64,000 bases of DNA from Rhexocercosporidium sp. MPI-PUGE-AT-0058. Taxonomy: Eukaryota > Ascomycota > Leotiomycetes > Helotiales. Numbering within the stretch: position 1 is the first letter of the stretch; each line of letters opens with the position of its first letter. This document shows positions 21,501 to 35,400 of the stretch, piece after piece. Position numbers and translations under genes: made by a program. The notes under the pieces were generated by a model. That model was not told where the DNA came from and ran no database searches. It saw only the letters and a program-made list of their open reading frames with translations. The stretch spans positions 1,178,001 through 1,242,000 of the forward strand of contig JAGTJL010000017.1 of the NCBI GenBank assembly GCA_020746875.1. Reading direction: 5' to 3'.

Positions 21501-24500
21501 CTTCGTATGCTGTTCAGCCAAGCTGCCACAGTGTGGATATGCTAGCCAAAGATCATTTGACGTAGACGCCGAGGACCTGTGTCGACGGTCGAGATCTTTC
21601 TTGGTGTCTTGGTCTTGGCAGGACGAGAACTCTATTTCCCCGCTGTTGTACGGTCACCATAATCGCCTCACCCAATGGCCTTCGCATCTCGGGCTTCTCT
21701 AAGTCCGTCCTCTCGGCGTCCAGATTTAAGCGAGTCGGCGTTCATTCTGAGTTCAAAGTCCTTCTCGAACGGAACAGCCCAGCATCCAAAACCCGGATAC
21801 CACGATCTTCAAGCCCTGCCAACAGGCAGTCGCAACTTTGATTGCCATCATCTGATCCTGGTACGACCTGTACAATTCTTCCAAGCTAGAAACTTCCAAT
21901 TTGTCCTTTGTTGTCCAGCAGTCGACCGTAGTGCCTCAATCAAGGATGCTTCTCGCAGCGCCGTATACGTATCGCAAATCATACCTAAGCGGATGCGAAA
22001 ACGGGTCCGAACACGATTCTGGAGGGATGCCAGCCTGCCACTGGACCTTCAGCCAAATAACTTTTGTTTGGTCTGCCAACCATGACAGGAATGTTTTTGC
22101 CGTATCCGATCCCTTCCCTTCACATTGGTCGAAGTCGCGTACGACGAGGAGGAGGCTGAGCATGCCGAGCGTCTCTGGACCTGATATACACATTCGCAAT
22201 GACGCGTACATCCTAGCATCCAAGCATCCTTTCGACTTAGTAGGAAACGGAGAGAAGGTGCATGTTCTTCAGACCTCTTTATATATTTCAATCTGGCCCG
22301 GAAAGTCCGGAGGTGTTTGCCAAGCAGCACTCCCAGTGTTCCGGCGGACCCCCACTCCCAGACCGAAGATCCAGACTTCCCGAGAGATATGATGGTGAAC
22401 TGGCGGGGGAATCTGCGTAGATTTCGGGAGTGATTCCGAGATCATGAAGGGTGGTCAGAGAAAGAGATCGACCTCACGATCCGTGGGGTTAACAGGCGAG
22501 TCGCCCCCAAAACACCTACCGAATGCGGGAGGCAGCTGCCCTGAATTTAAGCTTAAAGAACCGCTGTCCTCGTCACAAGAGCCTACTCTTCGTAAGGTGT
22601 GCTGCAATCTTGTACTGAGAGCGGGAGAGACATCCAAGCTTTCAGACCCCTGTATCCTTAAACAAGTCTGTCATTTCTTCAGGTCATCCAGTCTTTGGAT
22701 GTGGACGGAAAGGATGACACTTTGGGAAAGTCAACAAGCCTATCAGAATTAGGCGATGCGATACAGCAGATTTCCAGATATCTCCGTCACGAATTTAATT
22801 CTTCATCTAACTCCGAATAACCTCGGGTGCTTCAGAAAATGATAATGATCATTAATCCTGCGAACCTGACTCACATATCCCAACGAAAGTTATGTGTACA
22901 GTGGAAGCTTCAATAATCTCTCCTTAGGAAAAGCCACAAGCCCACAGCGCCGGGATTCCAACTACGGCGAGTAATGCGCCTGCATCATGCTGATTCCATC
23001 GAGTAGCATTGCCTATATCAAGGCCTTGAACATGATTACTCCCAGAATAAGAAGGGATACGCGAATTCCGAACACGTTACCAGCAAGCCACCTCGTTGAC
23101 AACAATGTACAGAGCTTACTAAAATGTCTGAGGTTGGATCTTCAACGTACAGCGGTTTGATGGTGGACTTTCCGTCGTATGCAGGGTACGAACGGGCTCT
23201 TAGTCGTCGAAGATATAAATCGAGGAATAAGCAACCCTCTTGGGAATCATCAAATACTAGCGGCCGTAGCAATTGATCTGCAGAGGTGAATTAGTTCCTG
23301 AAAGCAAGACTGGGTTGCTGAGTGCTTTCTCGACGAAAGAACGCAAATTCCCCGCCATGTCCCAGGTCTAGAACAATCCATAACGCCAAAATCACAGTCA
23401 TCAGAGTGGAATTATTCTCTCTTCTCATCCAAAAGGATATGGACGCCGCAGCCTTGCGGCGCCAGCTCAAGCTACGGCACGGACTCGCACTCTTAGCCAA
23501 ACAAATATGCAAGTCCCGTATGCTGACGGCGCGCATGATCGTAGCTTCGCTGTCAAGGCTCACTCCGTAATTTCACAAATCAAAATCCTACCCCCAGCCG
23601 CGCTGCTGATTTTTCCTTGTGTAAGTTTCTGTTTAAGTACATGACATGACGCCCCCAAAACGCCAAACAGATCAACCACCTGCACGACGATTCCAAAACT
23701 GCCATTTAGAGATCAATGCTGCGCTTGGCATGCATGCGTAGCTCGTAGAACCGTAGGGTTCTCCGCCGTGTCGGGCTCTATGTGGGTTCGGGCTCGGTTT
23801 GACATAGCTATCCGAGCGGACTTCTTACTTCTTCCCTCTCCGAACTTCGTACTGTACCTGTCCCTCAGCACCCACAGCCACATCAGCAAATCAAACATCC
23901 TTGCTTCGACGTCAAATCTGCTCTCATGGAGATCATTATCGATGTGCCTAATTTAGGCAGTAGTTTTCCTCTCCGTGGACGAGAGAAACCTAAGTCCGCG
24001 AGATTAAGGAGAAGCCCCCCTGGGCAACCTTTCCAGATGCTGATTTCGGCCGAAAGCGGATATCACTTCGTTCAGGACAGAGTTACATCATGCAATCCTG
24101 CACGAATCTTCATGAGGCAGGAGATTGCTCAGAAGCAGAGTTCTAAGCAGTTTCTCGGCTGTAGAGAAACGCGCGGAACCAGATCGAGCTTTCTGGATAA
24201 ACGGCATTCGAGGGTCTGATGGTGTCGAGCAAGCGGTATTCGATCTGCCTGTCCAGTGTCCTGTCAGACTTGTTCATCCTGACAAGGTTGACTCGGTAAT
24301 GCTCTACCGAATTGACTTCCTGCCGACATGTGCTGAGCTACGAATGAGAGCTCCAATGACTGGTGTAGCTTGTTGTGAGATGCGGTGGTTGTGTAATCAC
24401 CATTCTGGAGAAAAGCCACCAGCGGCATGTGGGTAAGCAGCCAGCGATTGGGGACTGCGTGTCGATTACCTACTCATCATGCCACGCATTCTTGGCATTA

Positions 24501-24949
24501 GTGGGGTTGCGCCTGTACTGTGTGCATAAAGTCCGTGTAATCAAGAGCTTGGTTGGCTGGGAATACCTCCGGTGCCGACTTAACTTTATTCTACTTCGAG
24601 ACAGTGTGGAAAGCTTCAGATGTAGAACAGAGTTTCTAACAAGAAAGACGAGCTCGACTGGGATTGACACAACAGAGAGATTGAAGTGAGAAGAGTTTCT
24701 TCGAGTGATAAAGATTAAATTGACTTCCATCAATATAGTTCCTGCGCCCTCGCCACCCCTCAACCAGAACGCCTAACTACACAGGTCAACATCTGAATGA
24801 AGAACTTGCGTAACCTCTATAGATACAACCCGTCGAGGACAGTTTTGAACAAGAATGGGAATCATTAAACAGAAGAAAACTCGTGTCAGAAATCAGATGC
24901 GCTACCCAACCATTTTCCAAAACAAAGGGGGCCAACGTAAACATTATGA
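18506..24949. other. Gene-poor region, 6.4 kb
   Basis: No gene is supported. Open frames are short and in conflicting phases. Protein-like scraps occur on - at about 21936-22330 (VVRDFDQCEGKGSDTAKTFL, then SWLADQTKVIWLKVQWQAG) and 23036-23563, interrupted by stops, which could be decayed genes. I could identify no transposon domain or terminal repeat here. Confidence 0.4.
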
Positions 24950-26224
24950 TTAGGCCGTTCCCATCTGACTCTCGTAGTCCCCCGTGAAAACGATACTGTC
25001 CATTTGATCGATCTCGTACCCTGTATGGCAATCCAGCATGTTCGGTCTGATGGTCCCGTCCGCAAAGTTCAATCCATCGTTCATCTGCATTGCTTTGAGC
25101 GCATCTGCATCAAATCCACCGTGTCTCACGAGAGGTGATGATCTTGGGATCTGTATTTGCTGCCTCATGTAATGCGCAGTGAGATCGAGTGCATGCGCCG
25201 GTCCAAGAAAGTCATCAGTTCCAGCCCAGGGAGAAAAAGGCGAAGCATTGCGGAACATGGGTGATTCTGTTTGGTATTCGGTATAAATGGGCGAGGGCAT
25301 CGAGCAAGTGGTGTCCAACGAAGGATGAGGTTGATACACAGGTTCCTCCTCATATGACGGTCTTTGAGCAATGCTCAACGGCGCAGGCTTTCGAGGCGCA
25401 ATCTTCGCAGCTGCTTGCCGTTGCGCCCATATTATTTGATTGTAATCTTTCGACAGGTTCGAGTGGTCGCTTTCACTGCTGCTTGCTCGGTCTGTTCTCT
25501 GAAGTCCAGGAGAGTATGACGACGAGTCTTCCGAATGCTTGCGGCTTCCATTATCCTCCGATGCCATCTCTGATCTCGCAGATTGTAATTGCACTTGTAA
25601 GTCCGCGAAGTCTTGTTCGCCCTCTGGAAAGGCGTATGGTAGGTCTGGCGAAGCTCGAATGCACCCCAGCTTGGAAGCGATATCATGAATCACTGGTTGC
25701 CCTCTATCGTTCAATTCAGGCTCCCCAAGATCCCATTGCTCGCCATTGCGAACCATCGTATAAAGTTTTTGCACTGTCGCGATCAGGGCGTATTGAGTGT
25801 TCTCCAAAACTTCCGCGTATCTGGGAGTAAGTGATTAGCTGAGGTGGACATATTTGTTTACGCAGGAACACTCACCCTCGAGGCAATTGCTTGAACTCAG
25901 TCTTCTTTCTGCTTCCAGCCGTACATACTAGTCCGTCGTCTTTGCATCTTTTGCAGGGTGATTCTCCATCGCACTTTGGAAGTCAGCAAAAAAAGTAGAA
26001 GCGCGCAGTAGAGGGCGGCATACCTTAGTCTTCTTCATGCGACATCTTTCACATGCTTTCCAAACTCTTTTATGTCTTCCGTCCAACACAACTGAACTGT
26101 GTTCGTGCGATGGACTCGACCTCTTCGAACTTCGGTTCAATGACTTGGAAGGTTTCGACATTTTTCTTGATATGTGTGATTTGTTGTCCTCCAATGGCGG
26201 GGAAGGTAAACCAGAATTAGACAT
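24950..26224 (-). CDS. Zn(II)2Cys6 transcription factor
   Basis: Fungal zinc-cluster transcription regulator, nuclear. Exons in transcript order: 26224..26024, 25973..25876, 25820..24950 (introns 50 and 55 nt), 389 aa. The DNA-binding domain has canonical spacing, C58-x2-C61-x6-C68-x5-C74-x2-C77-x6-C84 (KACERCRMKKTK, then CDGESPCKRCKDDGLVC); the first intron falls just before Cys68. It is followed by a basic linker and a conserved segment YAEVLENTQYALIATVQKLY with VRNGEQWDLGEPELNDRGQP, recurrent in a group of short ascomycete C6 regulators. There is no large fungal-specific TF middle homology domain. The C-terminal half is Ser/Pro/Gln rich and may hold activation segments. Targets unknown. 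Confidence 0.88.
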
Positions 26225-28589
26225 GTTGAAAGAGAATCGAGGAGTGTGGTGGGGTGGGGGGCTGAAGTATTTGAATGTCGAAACGGGAAATCCAAGCTCG
26301 ATATTGGACAGTAGCGCTTTTGATTATGTGACTGTGCTGATTCAGAGGGTCATCCAAGGAGGGCGGGTTGTGTAGCTCGTTATATCCGAGAAGTCTCCTT
26401 TAAGACGGCTGGGAACGGTATGTCAAATGCTGACTTTACAGGACCCTGACGATCAGAGCTACAGGAAAGAGATCCCAGAGCGGAAGCAATCCTAGAATAA
26501 CTTGTTGAGGACTGCACTTCAAGTAGGGTCTGGTACAGATGAGATGTGACAGGTTAGATGCTCATGATATGCAAAATTGAGGACGCTGTGGAAAGAAAGC
26601 GCCAGGAAGATAAAGGGAATAAGTGACTTGGAACTCGATATCATCATGAGGAATAAGCAGAGCGGAGCTGGGCTTGCCTTTGTATCATTCGAGTAGGCTA
26701 TGAGCTTTTGCTTGGGCTGGGTGGACATGTCTGGCTTAGCTTTTCGGATCGCGAGAGGTCTTACACCGACTACGGCGGGCGATTGAGACTTTACGGACAC
26801 AAGTTATGAAGATCCGGTCGGTATTGGCTTGACGCCGAGATTGTTATGCATGGGACCAGGGAGAAAAGCCTCAGCAGAGTAACCTGAAGCCTTAACGACG
26901 TGGTCCGCTAGACATGGATGCTGACACCAAGACAAAGCAAAGGGGCTTGTGGCTAACCTTGAGGGTTGACTACTCACTATGACGCTGTATGGAGTCTGCG
27001 AGAACTTACAGGAACCTTGAGGGAAGATTTTTTGGCAACAATAATTACTCACCACCAAGCGGAGTCCCAGTCTGGGCAAGCATAACATTCAACATAACGT
27101 TGCCCATCATGTGGTTCCGCTCATGAGTTCAAATGGTAGACTCGCCCGACTTTTGGATACCACCCACCAATGTTCTCCGCCTGCAAGTGTCCCGCGCACA
27201 CTACCTGTGGCTAAATTGAGCTTAATTCACGCGAAAGACAACGAGGCAAGTTGTAGCGTAGAAAGGCGATTGCTTCGTAGCAAGGGTAACAATCTAACCT
27301 TTTCGTCTGTGCTACTTTTTACATGACCAAGATTTTACCAGTTACAGACGGAAAAGAATAAAGCGGATTGGCTCATGTTTGATATCCCTTGCAAAGTAGC
27401 ATATTCTCTATATTATTCGGGCATGTACCAAAGTAGTTGTCTTCGAACCTTATGATGTATGTGGTACTTTTATATTCTGGAGTCAGGACTAAGAAATTTG
27501 ACTGTGTAGCGAGTCTGTTTGCATCCAGACGCGAGGAAGCTGAGCTATTATTCAAGTATTTCTCTTGGATTGTCGACAGTGCTTTAGGAGTCAGAGTAAA
27601 GAGTAAAGAGAGAATTGATGACCAGAACGTGCTTTGAGAGGAGGGTTCCCAGCATTGGCTACTCTGCTTGCTCGATTGCGAGCGATCGTCAAGTCAAGTT
27701 CCTGCTCAATGGTGTAATCTTGCCGTTTGGCGCTTGGAGAAGCCGTACTAAGCACTATCACAGGTCTTAAGCTTCAACTCGATGTGGCCATTCATGATCT
27801 AATATCAAACGATTCTACTCGAGGCGTCGGAACGAAGCAACCAATCTCGAGGCTATTAGACACGTAAGCACGGTAAATCGCTTACTGTTGGTCGTAACAT
27901 GCATCAATCAAGCGCGGTACATCCAGATAGGATGCTGCTATTTCCTCACTCATCAACCACAGTCAAACCAGTACCGGGTACTATCACCCATCACGCCAAC
28001 CATGTATCACATCATCCAAATCATTATGATTCACTGCGCAATCCTGATATGAAATGTTTTGCAAATTCTTCCCTGCAGATCGGTAATCAGAAAAAGGCTG
28101 ACCTACTGAGGAAATTCGATGCCTAATACACTTTCTTTAGGAGAGGTTTCCGTCGCCGGCGGGCCAACGAGAACCATACCCTGGTGAGTAGAAATCCGAT
28201 GCCCGAGATTAGCACCAGGTGGATGGGTATTGAGCGAGGACCTCTTCCGTTCCGCCCGTCTTGGATTTGCAGATATGTGACCATTCTGGTGGGATTCTAC
28301 TAAGCGAGCGGATCAGGAAGAGAAATGCCCGATAATAGATACTTGAGCAAGCCTCACGATCTTGCGGGCAAGGAAGCCTTACTACTTTAAGCGGCATTCC
28401 ATACGCAACACGATGTGCATTCTGTCAGGAAAGAAATCAGAAAAAGAGGTGTCGAAGCCTAGTTTCAAGACCTATGTTTGGGTCTGGACTCCTGTCGACC
28501 CACGCCAACTGCCTTCTCTTCATTCATAACAAATCCCATAACTTAAAATAAAGTTTGAGTGGGCCGATGAAGTCGGTGGCGCTTCGATC
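26225..28589. other. Gene-poor region, 2.4 kb
   Basis: The left few hundred bases are the presumed promoter of the zinc-cluster regulator on -. No coding region is supported in the rest; open frames are below 100 codons and show no domain. Confidence 0.45.
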
Positions 28590-29411
28590 TCATGCACATT
28601 GAGATGTAGCTTGCGGCTCTTTGTTTTTCTTTGCCTCCGAAGTGGAAGCTACAGAATCCGACTTTCCACCAAAGACTGAAACCAGCTTCTGGGTCGGCTT
28701 TAGCTTCCATGATCGTTCTGGAACGTCTATCTTAGGATCTTTGGCGGTAGGAAGAGATGGATGTTGCCCAAAGCTTCGTGCACGGCTTTAAAGTCTCGTG
28801 GGTGGACGCGGATGACAAAAGATCCCGTCCCCACTCCCTCTCGCACTTCGTCATACGAAGTATACGAAAATACGGCGCACCGTAGCACCCCCTTGATAAA
28901 TTCTGATATCTTGGCCTCAAGAGACTTAGGAAAACTTGGGCGTCAGGTGCAACTGTACAGCTCCTGTGCCAATTGCTAATTATCGACAGACCGCCGAGAT
29001 ATGTAACCCAGGCCGCCGCGCATCCCACGGAGATCGCACGGAGGTCCCACGGACTGAAGAAACGGCCTGGAGATGTTAGGTTCGGCTTCGGTCTCTCGAG
29101 CACAAGACTCTTCATCCCTTGAAGAAATGTGCTAAGTATAAAAGAGCCCGGGAACTCCCGCAGCGTTTCGTCAGCAAATGCCTCAGATCTCCCCTCAATT
29201 TCCTTTTCAACAGCATCAGCTGGACCATATCCAGCATAGAATGCCGAATTCGGTCTTTCGAAATGCAAGAAATGTCCTGACTTTGATAAATCCGCCGAAG
29301 AAGCCCGGCGGTCGGCGGCATCTGAATACCGAGACAAGGTTTACCACACTCTAGCTTTTCACACAGGGCGAAACCCAGCACCCCCTGCTGCAGCAGCTCA
29401 TCATCGCTCAA
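28590..29411 (-). pseudogene. Frameshifted relic of an unidentified gene
   Basis: Protein-like sequence continues on - through successive frames. It starts at ATG 29411 (MSDDELLQQGVLGFALCEKL), moves to a second frame (from about 29340: SKSGHFLHFERPNSAFYAGY, later FPGSFILSTFLQGMKSLVLE), then a third (SYDEVREGVGTGSFVIRVHP, stop at 28727-28729), and finishes in a further frame (KIDVPERSWKLKPTQKLVS, stop at 28590-28592). No GT..AG pairs join the pieces convincingly, so decay by frameshifts is the simplest reading. I do not recognise the family. Confidence 0.42.
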
Positions 29412-32400
29412 CCACTAACAGGCGTTCAAAACACTGTCCTAGGTCTTGTGGCTCCGGCTCGGACCACTACGATTGTCAAGCATAAACCTTTGCACAAAAT
29501 TGAACCAAGACTTGCTGGTGCTAAGAGTAATCCGGTCATCTTGGCATTTTGCAAATGCTCGAAGTACCGCTCATCCCCCGCGCTTCATAAAGCGAAGATG
29601 TGTGATATTCCGACTGGAGAGAACAGGCAATCGCTTTTGCTGCAACGTCTCAAGTCTAGCTCAGCAGAATGACATTTGGCTGTTGGCTGGCCTCAACATT
29701 ATAATCTTTACACTTAGCATTATAGGCTAATTACACTACCACGACATCCTCTGGTCAGAGATGGTAGGCTTAGAAGAAAGGTTTCCATGATGCTATCCCA
29801 GGAATACGATGCTAATTTAAGAAAACGCGAATACATCCTAACTACCGGAATACAAAACCTACTTCCTTTAGTCAGCATTCAACCAAAGACCTTTTGCCAA
29901 GTCCGCGAATTTCAATATCAAATGTGTGAAGCTTATCCCTTTCTCTAAGAACACGGGTTGACTCTGCGTTCAAAAAGTGACACCATTCCCTCGTCCCTGC
30001 CACTGCAGCGAGCGGATTTAAGCTCGACAATATCCGTAAAAGCTGGCTAATATTTTGTGCTGAGCAAGCGTTGGTGGACTTACGTCCGCTTCCGCTCGTT
30101 AAAAATACCTTTCTAGGAGCCATGACCTCTCCCGTCATCTGCAGTTTCCTTACTATCAACGCCACATGCGTTCCCTCCAGTGCTGCAGGAACTGTCTGTT
30201 TTCTAAGATGTGCTACATCCGCATTAGAACACACTATGACTTCGTTTGTGTCCTCTAATCGGTTATCGGCAGGCATTTTTGTGTTCTGCGCTGCTTGTTA
30301 AAATTCGGAGTACCGTACTGTCTAGACATCATTTGATGTCATATCACATTGTACACGTTATCGGTGCATCATGTTGTCTCGTGCATGCGATAATGCTTAT
30401 TTTCATACAAAGTTTGGGCTATAGCGTTTAAGTAGTTTTCGGAAATTTCCCAGATCTGCAGGTTACACTATATCTTTCCCGGATAACTACGGAATGTTTT
30501 TGGGGTTTTTGCAGGAACACATAATGAGCTGATTTCTATACATTCAATTCGTACTGCTCCTCTTGTGTTCGAAAAGAGTCGAAGATGCCACTTCGCTCTC
30601 TCAACACACTCGATTATCTATCAGGTCGTCGTCCTCGCGGCTCGCTAAAGCCGTACTGGTTTATTGAAATGGGTTACGTCAAATGATTCAACATTTGGCG
30701 TCGGTATGGAGTACTAGAAGATTCTAATTTGCAAGGAACCTCAACTAATGAGCGAATGCTTTATTCTTTTCCGTCTGTAACTAGCATCTGAGTCATGTAG
30801 TTAAGACCAAAAAGGTTAGATTATTGCCCTTGATAAGAAGTATTTTCTCACAACCTTTTTACAACCTCATGCGCACTAGTTGGAATGAGAACTCCGGAAT
30901 CGTTGATTCTCTGGAGTATCTATCTTCTATAGCACCTCGCCGAGACACTATCCCCCGGGTCCCTAGACGGCACTTACATCCGACATCTGGAAATGACATG
31001 ACTTCATCGAAGAAATATGATTATTGAACCCAACTAAAACATCATGTCCACGAAATTATTGTAATCAATTCATTCCAAGAGACTACTAGGTCCCTGTCCT
31101 TGCTGCTCATGCGATTAAACACACATAGCTTATTCAAGGTGTCTACCACTCTCTTTCAAATCAATCCTGCTATCTGCTGTTTCCGCCTCCTATCTTGGAA
31201 ATGTTTTCCAGGTGGGAAGATGTATCGCCTTTCTACTTCCTCAACCGCAGAAACTACTACTTGTACATGAACAACGACCAGCCTGAATGAAGCTGCTGCT
31301 TCGAGGTCATGGCAAATTTGAAGCTATCCTCGCTTCCACTTCGCTTCCAACTCGTTGGGCTCGACTACACGAGACTCACAATCATTGCTGAATCATTATC
31401 TTGCAGACACCATAGCCTATTGATTGGCTTTCACTCTTCAGGTAATACACAAATTCAAAGCAACGATATGATGTCCCGTCCAGATCGTGCTCCCCGATTT
31501 CGCACAGTCAGGAAGGAAGCAATTCGTTTCGACCCGTCATCATTCTTCACTTCCTTCATTCAGCGTCAAATAACAATTTCATGCACAGTGACTGGAAAGT
31601 CAAATTTCGATAGCTACTGTATGCATGCGAGCTTTATGCACATCATATTTTGTATTATATCCTGTCTCTATTTGCTGTCGTTTCACCATCTCGTGGCATC
31701 CATACCCACGTGTTCTCGCTGTCCTTCGCTTCAGTGCCTTGTCCTTAAACCCTCCTATCAGCCTCACTGCTTGGAAGGTTATTCAGCATTGTACTTATAC
31801 AAATAAGCGTGTTTGCATCCTCATCCTCATCATTACCTGAATGAGAAGCATGCTAAGACCTTCACTATCTTCATTGATACTAGCCATGGTTACCAAATGC
31901 GCAATTTTTTTGCTCATAATGTCGGGCACTAATCGTTCGCTCTGTTCTTCTCATTCTTTTATCGCGTCCTATCGTTGATTTTTCGTGACAGCTGCACGTA
32001 TTAAGCAGCTTTGCATTAATCCACCAAGAGTATTCACCTCTGCATCCGCATACCCAGCATCCCAGTCACTTCCATGGAAAATCTCCGTTGACAGCCCGAA
32101 CTGTTAATTTCACCCCTCAATATACATCAGGGACAATTGTAAGACTACGATAACCGAACTCTCATCTGCAAAACGCCCTTTAGACATAAACAAAACAATG
32201 GCTAAAAATCCGACAGGGCCGAGCTTGCCACATGTTGATATCATACCCCGGAATACATGACGCCGAAAGTCAACAGACCCATTCTTCACTTCCGATTCTT
32301 CGCGAAAATGAACAAGAGCAAGAGCAAAAACAAAAACAAAAGCCTCATACAATGATCCTCATACACAGCACTTCCGCGCGTAAGAAAACGGTAATCAGAG

Positions 32401-35400
32401 ACCCTGTGCAGGGAAACGCATATGTGTTCCCCTGCCCTAGCAGTAATGATGTCTGTGTGCATGAAGTCGTATGCTGACTGGTGCTTGTGATTACTGTTTT
32501 CTGGATGAGGCTGTTCGTATTCGCTTGTGCCGGCAGTCAAGCAGAATAAGGTCACGGGGTATTTCGATTGTGCGGTGAAAATTCTGAGGTGTTACTAAGG
32601 CCTGAGAAGATCGAGGTGGTTTGTGTATCGGCGTTAATTATTCTGACGAGATCCAGCTTTTGCTCGGCTTTAGAAATGAAATCATCTGCTTGTTGTCCTT
32701 GTCGGGTGGGTTTGTTTACTTCTCTCGCGTGATTGGCCGCGCATTCACGTATCGGTCTCTCCTCAACAGCATCAATAAAATTGTGGGTTATTGAGAGAAA
32801 AGTATAAGAGTATTGTCTGCCGATGTTTTTATAATCGCTGGCGTCCGGAGAGGCCCTGACTCACAGGTCCAAGATACCCCACAACCAAAGCATGTGGTAA
32901 TTATATCCTCGCTCGGACGGTGACATTCCCCATTCCATAAACTCGTTTCCTTTCTATATATTCTTCTTATCTTGAAAGACCCAAAAAATTTGGGGATGCT
33001 TTAATGTCAGCAACAATGTCTTTCCTTGCCTAGTCGAAATTTTCTGGTAGTCAAGCAACACTAGAGTTGTCAAGTTTTCCACTCCCGAATATCGCCTTCT
33101 GTGATTCTCTGCAGTCATCTTTGATTTCAGGTTGACGACTCAATTGGGTTTGGCGTCTTGCTGTAACGGGGAAGTTTCTGTTCAAAAACAGCCGAAACCA
33201 ATATCTCTGCTGACGTTCTCTGCATACAATCTCAATATCGACGCCTTTAAATTTATTAATTGAAAGCAAAGTTTCAGTCATCATGAATATGTCGAGGCTT
33301 GTGCGGTCTATTTTGGAGCAGAAATAGTACCCTTGAAAATAGAAAATCGTTTCAAGGCCGGACGATATTTTCACTTGACAGGATTCCAAAACGAACCGCC
33401 AAGCATTATAACCTCTATTCGATTACAACCAGCAGCAACAGTGCTTACATATACTTTGCAAAATACTTTTTATCAGAGAACTCTACGAGTCTCCAGTCCG
33501 AGGGCAGCTTAATCCCAGATAATTCGAGGTAGCATTCCGTGCGTATATACCACGCGCTCTGGAGCCGATTTTTTGAGAATGAGACTTATTCTACAAACCA
33601 CGAAGACCTTACATTGCTTGGTGTGAAGTTAAAGCATTATGGAAACTTATGAATACACGTTCAATTTTTTTTTTTTTTTTTAGAAATCTGTTCATCTGCG
33701 AAGTCGAGCATCAGGGTGAGATGTTCTTCCTTCCTATGGGGTCATGGATTTGAAGCGGGGTAATTCGAACCTTGGAACACGAACAGTCAGTCTGAATTGA
33801 CAGAAATAAAACCTGAGCGACAACAGAGGCTTCTCAAGCCAAGAATTAAAGTCCTCGATGCGTGTGCTACTCTTGATGACGAGTCAACTGGTCCAATTTC
33901 CATGGCAATTGACTGTTAACACCATCATGTCCAATTGAACCATTTCTAATTTCTCGCCGTACCCTATAAAAACATGGAACCTAGCCCTTTTAACTCTCAG
34001 TCCCGAAAGTGGATAAAAGTTTAATGTCAAATATAGTTGGTGCAATATTCATTTCCTGTAAGGTGTTGCTCTCGAGGAGAACATACTTACGGAGATGTAT
34101 TTCTTGGCATTTAGTGTGAGCGTTCGACGCTAATAAGCGAAGTAAACAGACATCTTCCACACCTTTTAATGAGGCCTACACAGAGAGCTAGCTATCAGGC
34201 AAGGTCAAAGTTCGCATCAGCGACATAAAGAATTTCAGGAAAGGCACAACTCCTAGACAGTTATCGGAAAGTCTAGGTTCTCAAATGGCTGCAGCAGTAC
34301 CTTAAAACAATGTTGGGTTCCCACAGATGTGCAGAGAGTGATCAGAAAATGCTATCTCTAGCTAACGATTGACAGCAGCCTTATTAACGACAGTGTATAT
34401 TCACTAGTATAAGAGATTCGGGTACCTCCTCAGCGCTCTCTGTGCGGAAACTCTTTAGCGATGATCAAGCGGGAGGTGAAGGGTGAAGGTAGGGCACCCG
34501 CAACGAGACGATCAACTAGCACCTAAGAAACCACGTTCTCGATCGCTAGAGTTACCAGCTCAATAGTATTCAATGGCATGATCTCTCAGTAGATTGGAGG
34601 CTCTAAAAATGGCTTTTGGAATACACATACATAGCAAAGTCAAATCCATTCTCCTCACGCATCCCTCCTACAAGGCCCGAGGCAACAGATTCTTGAATCA
34701 ATTCTCTATGCTTTGATTCTGTGGCCACAATCATCTACTATAGATCACTTGCATGGATGGGGAGGTGGGGAAAGGGTGAAAATCGTAAGTCGAGACCTAG
34801 CTAATTCCTAACGACAGAAACATTCCCCACATACGAAAAGCACCTAGCTGAAGACGAATTGACTATAAGTTTCTTCATTCTTGCCGGAAGCACCAAATTG
34901 TCGAGCTTTGGTTGACGTTCGTTATGTCTTACATGAGAAGCGTCAGCGTATCTTTCAGGCTTTCCACCCGTCCTTATATACCAAACAGAAACTTATCACG
35001 TAAGGATACAACGGCTGATGCACCAGGACAACCGAAGACTCTACAATCAGTACATGATCCAATGATGACCACTTTATCCCCGATCGAGATTTTGTTGCTT
35101 CAATCTAAGCAACACAATCGATACGCTCTCAACTTAAACAACCAGACCAAGACAGAAAATCGTCGATACACGAACTGCCCTGGAGGCCTAAGATCCACTG
35201 GAAACCGGAAAGTTGTAAAGCTAAATCAGACGTTTGTCAAGAGATCGCGGGGGGCATAGGTTAGTGGTTCTTACTGCCGATACAAACATTTGCGAAGCCG
35301 TGAGACTTTATTCTAGTTACTTAGCATGAGAACAAGAAATAAGCAAGACCCAACGGAATCTTTATCAAGACACCAAGAGATATTTACAAGAGTGTAAAAA

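Noticed and set aside
33760..33790. GGTTCGAATT on - as a tRNA B box
   Set aside because: No 5-bp T stem or cloverleaf can be formed around it.
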